This document shows positions 59,383 to 64,000 of a stretch of DNA of 64,000 nt, piece after piece. The DNA comes from Clostridium scatologenes (lineage in GTDB: Bacteria > Bacillota > Clostridia > Clostridiales > Clostridiaceae), in contig NZ_CP009933.1 of assembly GCF_000968375.1 (NCBI RefSeq), positions 3,162,001-3,226,000 on the forward strand, given 5' to 3'. Position 1 is the first letter of the stretch. Each line of letters starts with the position of its first letter. The translations under genes and the position numbers were made by a program. A model generated the notes under the pieces. It did not search any database, was not told the origin of the DNA, and was given only the letters and a program-made list of their open reading frames with translations.

Positions 59383-61305
59383 TCATTTTATACAATATTT
59401 TTTAACTTTTCTATATATAGTAGCTCTACTTATATTAAGTATACGTGCTGCTTTTATCAAATCGCCATTTGACTGATTTATAGCGTTTCTTATATTTTCT
59501 GCTTCCATTTCCTCCATAGACATAATTCCTTTTTGATTTTGTGTAATCATAGTTTCTGTTTTAACAATGTAGTCATATAAAAACTCTTCATTTATGTTAT
59601 CTAATTCACATAAATAATAAGAGCGTTCAACAACATTTCTAAGTTCTCTAACATTTCCTGGCCAACTATACTTTTTTATACAATTCAAATATCCTTCACT
59701 TAAAGTTTTAGCATTATTAGAATTCTTTAAATTCAATCTATAAACAAAGTATTTTGCTAAAGTTTCTATATCTTCTATTCTTTCGTTCAAAGCTATAGTT
59801 TTAATATTCATCACATTTAATCTATAATACAAATCTTCTCTAAAATTCTTATCTTTTATTTCCTGCTGCAAATTTCTATTAGTAGCTGCTATGACCCTTA
59901 CATTTAATATTTTTTCATAAGTTCCACCTAATCTAGTAATTTTATTGTTATCAAGTACTCTTAAAAGCTTAGATTGCATATCTAAAGGCAATTCTCCAAT
60001 TTCATCCAAAAATATAGTTCCTTCATTAGCTAATTCAAATTTCCCTGGATGACCTTCTTTAGTTGCCCCTGTAAATGCACCTTTTTCATATCCAAAAAGT
60101 TCACTTTCCATAAGTTCTTTGGGCAACGAGGCACAATTAACAGCTACAAAAGGTCCACCACTTCTATCACTATAATTGTGTATTGATTGTGCAAAAAGTT
60201 CCTTTCCAGTTCCACTTGGTCCCTCTACTAGTACATTACAACTAGTTAACGCAGCTCTTTTAGCAAATTCTATGGTTTTTTTCATATCTTCACTTTTAGT
60301 TATTATATCTTCAAATTTGTAAGATGCACTAAATCCAGCTATAGTACTTGCCACCTTATGCATATACCCCTCACTATTAAAGGTTATTACAGTACCTTTT
60401 ACCTTATCATTTATAATAACAGGAAATGCATTAATGCTGCATTTTATTCTTCTATTTTTTACATAAAAATTGTAATCTAAATTATGATAATTTGTATCTA
60501 CATTTAATGTATTTTTTATAAAATCTATATTTTTTAATAAGGTATTTATACTAGTTTTAAGTATTTCCTCCGTAGAAATACCTAATATTTTTGAAGCCAT
60601 CTTATTTGTACTTTTTATCTTTAAACTTTCATCTAAAAGTAACATACCTTCAGACATTGAATCAAAGATTACGTTTAAAACTCTATTTGATTTTATTAAT
60701 GTAAGCTGCTTTTCTATAGAATAAGCTCCAGATACTACAATAGCTGTAGTATGTGAGTGAGCTTTTGAATAATTTCCAGACATATTTATACTACCTATTA
60801 TGTATCCATCTTCATTATGTATAGGAGCTGCTGAACATGTATAAAAATGATTTTTTTCATAATAATGTTCTGCACCTATCACTTGCACAGGTTTATCAAG
60901 ATAAAGTGCTGTTCCTATGGCATTTGTTCCTATAGATTCTTCTGCCCAGGAAGTTCCAACTACAAAATTTGAATTTTCAATTTTAATAAGTTCTTCATCA
61001 CCTATCAAGTCGATAATATACCCGTCTCTATCTGTTAATATTATTACAAAACCAGAACCTTCAACTATATTGTATAAATTTTCCATTATAGGCCTTGAAA
61101 CAGTTATAAGTTCTTTATTTTTTTCTAATTTTAAATTCAGTTCACTCTTTGAGGCTCTTATAATATTTCCATTTACGGAATCTATTCCGCTTTTTTTACA
61201 TCTTATCCAAGACTCTTTCACTATAGGATTTAGTTTTTCATTACATTTTTCATTTTTAGTAAATTCACTCCAATAATCTTTTCCATATTCTACATCATTT
61301 TTCAT
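59383..61305 (-). CDS. sigma-54-dependent activator with GAF/PAS sensor (AcoR/AdhR-like)
   Basis: A 640-residue activator. An AcoR-type GAF region (VGTSWAEESIGTNAIGTALYLDKPVQVIGAEHYYEKNHFYTCSAAPIHN) and a PAS domain precede the AAA+ domain with GPSGTGKE, canonical GAFTGA and GTIFLDEIGEL. The Fis-type HTH ends the protein (GDLIKAARILNISRATIYRKVKKY). The gene lies upstream of an alcohol dehydrogenase with sigma-54 promoter and TCTCA palindromes. It is probably an alcohol- or aldehyde-responsive AdhR-like regulator. TTG or ATG starts are adjacent; ATG at 61305 fits GAGGTG. Confidence 0.9.
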   Translation of the reverse strand: MKNDVEYGKDYWSEFTKNEKCNEKLNPIVKESWIRCKKSGIDSVNGNIIRASKSELNLKLEKNKELITVSRPIMENLYNIVEGSGFVIILTDRDGYIIDLIGDEELIKIENSNFVVGTSWAEESIGTNAIGTALYLDKPVQVIGAEHYYEKNHFYTCSAAPIHNEDGYIIGSINMSGNYSKAHSHTTAIVVSGAYSIEKQLTLIKSNRVLNVIFDSMSEGMLLLDESLKIKSTNKMASKILGISTEEILKTSINTLLKNIDFIKNTLNVDTNYHNLDYNFYVKNRRIKCSINAFPVIINDKVKGTVITFNSEGYMHKVASTIAGFSASYKFEDIITKSEDMKKTIEFAKRAALTSCNVLVEGPSGTGKELFAQSIHNYSDRSGGPFVAVNCASLPKELMESELFGYEKGAFTGATKEGHPGKFELANEGTIFLDEIGELPLDMQSKLLRVLDNNKITRLGGTYEKILNVRVIAATNRNLQQEIKDKNFREDLYYRLNVMNIKTIALNERIEDIETLAKYFVYRLNLKNSNNAKTLSEGYLNCIKKYSWPGNVRELRNVVERSYYLCELDNINEEFLYDYIVKTETMITQNQKGIMSMEEMEAENIRNAINQSNGDLIKAARILNISRATIYRKVKKYCIK

Positions 61306-61414
61306 CAAATCACCTCAAAACCATAATGTTTTTGTTTTGAACTCATTTTCTATAATTTTTTTTAATTTATATGACACTTACAATTATGATATCAATAAAT
61401 TTTCTAAATATCAA

Positions 61415-61459
61415 TGTAATAAAAATGCACGAAAAGTGAAAATACTCTTCATGCATTTT
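61415..61459 (-). terminator. terminator of argB-argD
   Basis: AAAATGCACGAAAAGT (61422-61437) pairs with ACTCTTCATGCATTTT (61444-61459), with two mismatches, followed on the minus strand by TTATTAC. It lies about 15 bases past the argD stop. Confidence 0.75.
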
Positions 61460-61474
61460 AAAAATTTTTAAGTC

Positions 61475-62641
61475 CTAATTATAAGTTTTTAGAACCTTAT
61501 TCAAAATCTCTACAGCTTTATCTATATCCTCATTTTCTACATTAAGTGGTGGAAGCAATCTTATAACATCTTTCCCTGCTGTAACAGCTAATAAATTATT
61601 TTCAAAGCATCTTTTACTAAATTCTTTTACATCAACATTTAACTTTATTCCAATTAAAAGCCCTATTCCTCTTATTTCATCTATTATAGAATACTTTTCT
61701 TTAAGAATTCCTAATTTAGATCTTATATAGCTGCTTTTTTCATCTACTTTGCTTATTACTCCTCCATCTACTAGTTCTTTTAAAACAGCTAGACTAACTG
61801 CTGCTGCTAAAGGATTTCCTCCAAATGTACTACCATGATCTCCTCTTTCAAGCACAGATGCTTTTTTATTAACCATTGCGGCTCCTATAGGAAATCCACC
61901 TCCAAGAGCTTTAGCCATACACACAACATCTGGAACAACTCCAAATTTTTCATATGCAAATAAAGTTCCAAGTCTTCCTATTCCACACTGTACTTCATCA
62001 AACACAAGTAGTGCATTATTTTCTTCACATAGCTTTTTTACAGCTTTAAGATAATCAATTGAGGCTACGTTTATTCCACCTTCACCTTGAATTGGTTCAA
62101 TTATAACACCACAAACATTTTCATCAATTTTATCTTCTAAATCTTTTATATCGTTAAATTTTACACTTTTTGTTCCACCAATTAAAGGTTTAAAATCCTT
62201 TTGATATTTTTCTTGTCCTGTTACAGATAGTGCACCCATAGTTCTTCCATGAAAAGAATCTTTCATATATATAATTACATTTTTACTTTCTCCTCCATGA
62301 ACTTTACCATATTTTCTAGCAACCTTTACCCCTACTTCCATAGCTTCAGTACCGCTGTTGCAAAAGAAAACTGAATCATGCTCACTTAAAGAGCATAATT
62401 TTTCTGCAAGTTCTATGCCTTTACTATTCCAATAATAATTAGATATATGCATTACTTTTCTACTTTGCTCTTCAATTGCTTTTATTATGCTTGGATGACT
62501 ATGTCCAAGACAATTTACAGCCACTCCTGAAACAAAATCTATATATTCTATTCCATTATTATCATATAACTTGCATCCAATTCCTTTTTCAAAACTCACA
62601 CCAAATCTACCATAGGTATTCATTATATTACTTTCTGACAT
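61475..62641 (-). CDS. argD: acetylornithine aminotransferase
   Basis: A 388-residue class-III PLP aminotransferase. YIDFVSGVAVNCLGHSHP, VFFCNSGTEAMEVGVKVARKYG, IIEPIQGEGGINVASIDYL, LLVFDEVQCGIGRLGTLFAYE and MAKALGGGFPIGA (PLP lysine) identify ArgD. It makes N-acetylornithine. It follows argB with an 18-base overlap. Ornithine aminotransferase is related, but the arg neighbours decide. Confidence 0.95.
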   Translation of the reverse strand: MSESNIMNTYGRFGVSFEKGIGCKLYDNNGIEYIDFVSGVAVNCLGHSHPSIIKAIEEQSRKVMHISNYYWNSKGIELAEKLCSLSEHDSVFFCNSGTEAMEVGVKVARKYGKVHGGESKNVIIYMKDSFHGRTMGALSVTGQEKYQKDFKPLIGGTKSVKFNDIKDLEDKIDENVCGVIIEPIQGEGGINVASIDYLKAVKKLCEENNALLVFDEVQCGIGRLGTLFAYEKFGVVPDVVCMAKALGGGFPIGAAMVNKKASVLERGDHGSTFGGNPLAAAVSLAVLKELVDGGVISKVDEKSSYIRSKLGILKEKYSIIDEIRGIGLLIGIKLNVDVKEFSKRCFENNLLAVTAGKDVIRLLPPLNVENEDIDKAVEILNKVLKTYN

Positions 62642-63522
62642 TGATTTATTCCTCCCCTTAATGTAATTTTAGTTCCTTTTCCTGATATTATATCCAAAAT
62701 CAATCCATGATTTTTTCTACCATCTACAAGATGAATGCTTTTTGTACCTTTTTCAATTGCTTCTACACAACATTCCATCTTAGGAATCATACCTCCATTT
62801 ATAGCGCCTTCATCTATATATCTCTTTATTTCTTCAGTTGATATATCACTTAAAAGAGAATTTTTATCATTTATATCTGTATAAACGCCTTCCACATCTG
62901 TAAGTATTACAAATTTTTCTGCTTTTAACGCTGAACTTATAGCTGAAGCTGCATAATCTGCATTTATATTATATTTATTTCCATAAGAATCACATCCAAT
63001 AGGTGCTATAACAGGAACTCTTCCTTTTTCAATTATATTTGTTAAAAAACTTTTATTTATATTTACAACTTCTCCTACAAAGCCTATATCTATTTTTTTA
63101 CCATTATTATATAAATATTTCTTTTTTGCCTTTATTAAATTACTATCTCTTCCACTTAACCCTATAGCACTAATTCCATATTTACTCAAACTAGCTGATA
63201 TATCTTTATTTACATGTCCAGACAATACCATTTCCACTACATCCATAACTTTTTCATCAGTAACCCTAAGGCCATTTATGAACTTAGTTTCCATTCCTAT
63301 TACATTGATCCATTTTGATATTTCAGGACCTCCACCGTGCACAATAACTATATTTATTCCTAACCGTTTCATATAAACTATATCTTCCATAAATGCTTTT
63401 ACCGCACTTTCATTTTTCATAATACTTCCACCATATTTTATTACAAAAGTTTTTCCTATAAACTTTTTCATATATGGTAAAGGATCTATATCCAATGAAA
63501 CAACTTCTTCTACATTTATCAT
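62623..63522 (-). CDS. argB: acetylglutamate kinase
   Basis: A 299-residue amino-acid kinase: KTFVIKYGGSIM, IVIVHGGGPEISKWINVIG, INGLRVTDEKVMDVVEMVLSG and NINADYAASAISSALKAEKFVILTDVEGVY, then GGMIPKMECCVEAIEKGTKSIHLVDGR. It phosphorylates N-acetylglutamate. The ATG at 63522 follows GGTGGAG. It is divergent from argC with ARG boxes between them. Like many ArgBs it is probably arginine-inhibited. Confidence 0.95.
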   Translation of the reverse strand: MINVEEVVSLDIDPLPYMKKFIGKTFVIKYGGSIMKNESAVKAFMEDIVYMKRLGINIVIVHGGGPEISKWINVIGMETKFINGLRVTDEKVMDVVEMVLSGHVNKDISASLSKYGISAIGLSGRDSNLIKAKKKYLYNNGKKIDIGFVGEVVNINKSFLTNIIEKGRVPVIAPIGCDSYGNKYNINADYAASAISSALKAEKFVILTDVEGVYTDINDKNSLLSDISTEEIKRYIDEGAINGGMIPKMECCVEAIEKGTKSIHLVDGRKNHGLILDIISGKGTKITLRGGINQCQKVI

Positions 63523-63547
63523 GAACTCCACCAACCTTTGAATTTTA

Positions 63548-63639
63548 TACGAATAATTATACTATGATTTTTATTAATATTCAATGTTTTATTTTATTTT
63601 TATTGAATAATTATTTTATTTTGTGTATAATTATTTTAT
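63548..63639. promoter_or_regulatory. ARG boxes in the argC-argB intergenic region
   Basis: Three ArgR-like half-palindromes: TACGAATAATTATACTA (63548-63564), ATTGAATAATTATTTTAT (63602-63619) and TGTGTATAATTATTTTAT (63622-63639). The last two are 20 bases apart, the usual spacing of adjacent ARG boxes. They sit before argC and argB, so both units are probably ArgR-repressed. Confidence 0.7.
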
Positions 63640-63669
63640 TCTAATTTGTTACATTAAGGAGTGATTAAA

Positions 63670-64000
63670 ATGATAAAAGTTGGTATTGTAGGAGCTACAG
63701 GCTATGCAGGTCAACAACTTGTATGGTTATTACAAAAACATCCTTCTACTGAAATAGTTTTTTTATGTTCTCATAGTTATGAGAATACATTATATAATGA
63801 TGTTTATAAAAACTTAAATGGTTTTATAGATAATATATGCATAAATATTCAAGAGGCTGAATATAAATTAGATTGCATAAATATACTATTTCTGGCACTT
63901 CCTCACGGTAAATCCTTTGATATAACTAAAAAAGCTCTATCAAAAGGAGTGAAGGTAATTGATTTAGGCGCAGATTTCAGAATTAATTCAAAGAATATTT
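63670..64000 (+). CDS. argC: N-acetyl-gamma-glutamyl-phosphate reductase, partial
   Basis: The first 110 residues are present; the gene continues past the window. VGIVGATGYAGQQLVWLLQKHP is the NADPH-binding start, and LFLALPHGKSF and VIDLGADFRI match ArgC. It reduces N-acetylglutamyl phosphate. AAGGAGTGATTAAA precedes the ATG. It is divergent from argB. Confidence 0.95.
   Translation, partial: MIKVGIVGATGYAGQQLVWLLQKHPSTEIVFLCSHSYENTLYNDVYKNLNGFIDNICINIQEAEYKLDCINILFLALPHGKSFDITKKALSKGVKVIDLGADFRINSKNI

Noticed and set aside
1..64000. CRISPR array
   Set aside because: No regularly spaced direct repeats were seen; the operators at 37039-37160 are palindromes with unequal spacing.
1..64000. 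tRNA or rRNA genes
   Set aside because: No cloverleaf with a GTTCAAATC-type T-arm or rRNA stretch was recognised.

Overview
The window is a low-GC, AT-rich chromosome segment from a spore-forming Clostridium. It encodes an alpha/beta-type SASP, an agrBD locus, NfnAB, methionine gamma-lyase and iron alcohol dehydrogenases under sigma-54 control. Gene content and protein style fit the proteolytic C. botulinum Group I / C. sporogenes cluster; that assignment is inference, not a database result.

Layout. 1-1.9 kb: iron-sulfur assembly (iscR-iscS-iscU, all on the minus strand). 1.9-11.8 kb: a MoxR-type AAA/VWA pair with a tandem-repeat partner, rarA, a flavin reductase-like protein, a PHP phosphoesterase, a chemoreceptor and two unknown proteins. 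11.9-19.9 kb: a complete ten-gene histidine operon (hisZGDBHACFIE in transcription order) from one promoter. 20-25.4 kb: a cold-shock gene, then a minus-strand unit (polar amino-acid ABC transporter, M20D amidohydrolase, PatB-type C-S lyase) that looks like a sulfur-amino-acid salvage unit. 25.7-28 kb: a LUD protein, a Crp/Fnr regulator and a divergent ferredoxin with a perfect FNR-like operator between them. 28-36.6 kb: housekeeping genes (glycosyltransferase, HAD phosphatase, split ThrE exporter, glyA, PAP2 protein) and a signal-less amidase resembling a phage endolysin.

36.6-42.8 kb is accessory and rich in non-coding structure: a promoter-to-terminator structured RNA, an HTH/membrane-protein module behind three copies of a 16-bp palindrome, a group II intron inserted just after the SASP terminator, a roughly 300-bp giant hairpin, a second HTH module with two DUF2975 proteins, and a T-box leader with a duplicated antiterminator/terminator. 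42.8-47.2 kb: an SSS transporter, an iron alcohol dehydrogenase, YkuK-like and YopX-like proteins.

47.5-50.6 kb: a TyrR-like sigma-54 activator next to methionine gamma-lyase, with two perfect TyrR boxes and a -24/-12 promoter between them. 50.7-55.4 kb: an agr locus (two paralogous small membrane proteins, agrB, and a 45-residue agrD) followed by an orphan membrane PAS histidine kinase. 55.5-57.9 kb: nfnAB. 58-61.3 kb: an alcohol dehydrogenase with a sigma-54 promoter, UAS palindromes and its likely activator. 61.4-64 kb: argD-argB, divergent from argC across ARG boxes; argC is cut by the window end.

The strongest leads for an undescribed system are the agr cluster with kinase-less sensor-like membrane proteins, the structured RNA at 36.65-36.96 kb, and the TyrR-box/sigma-54 control of methionine gamma-lyase.
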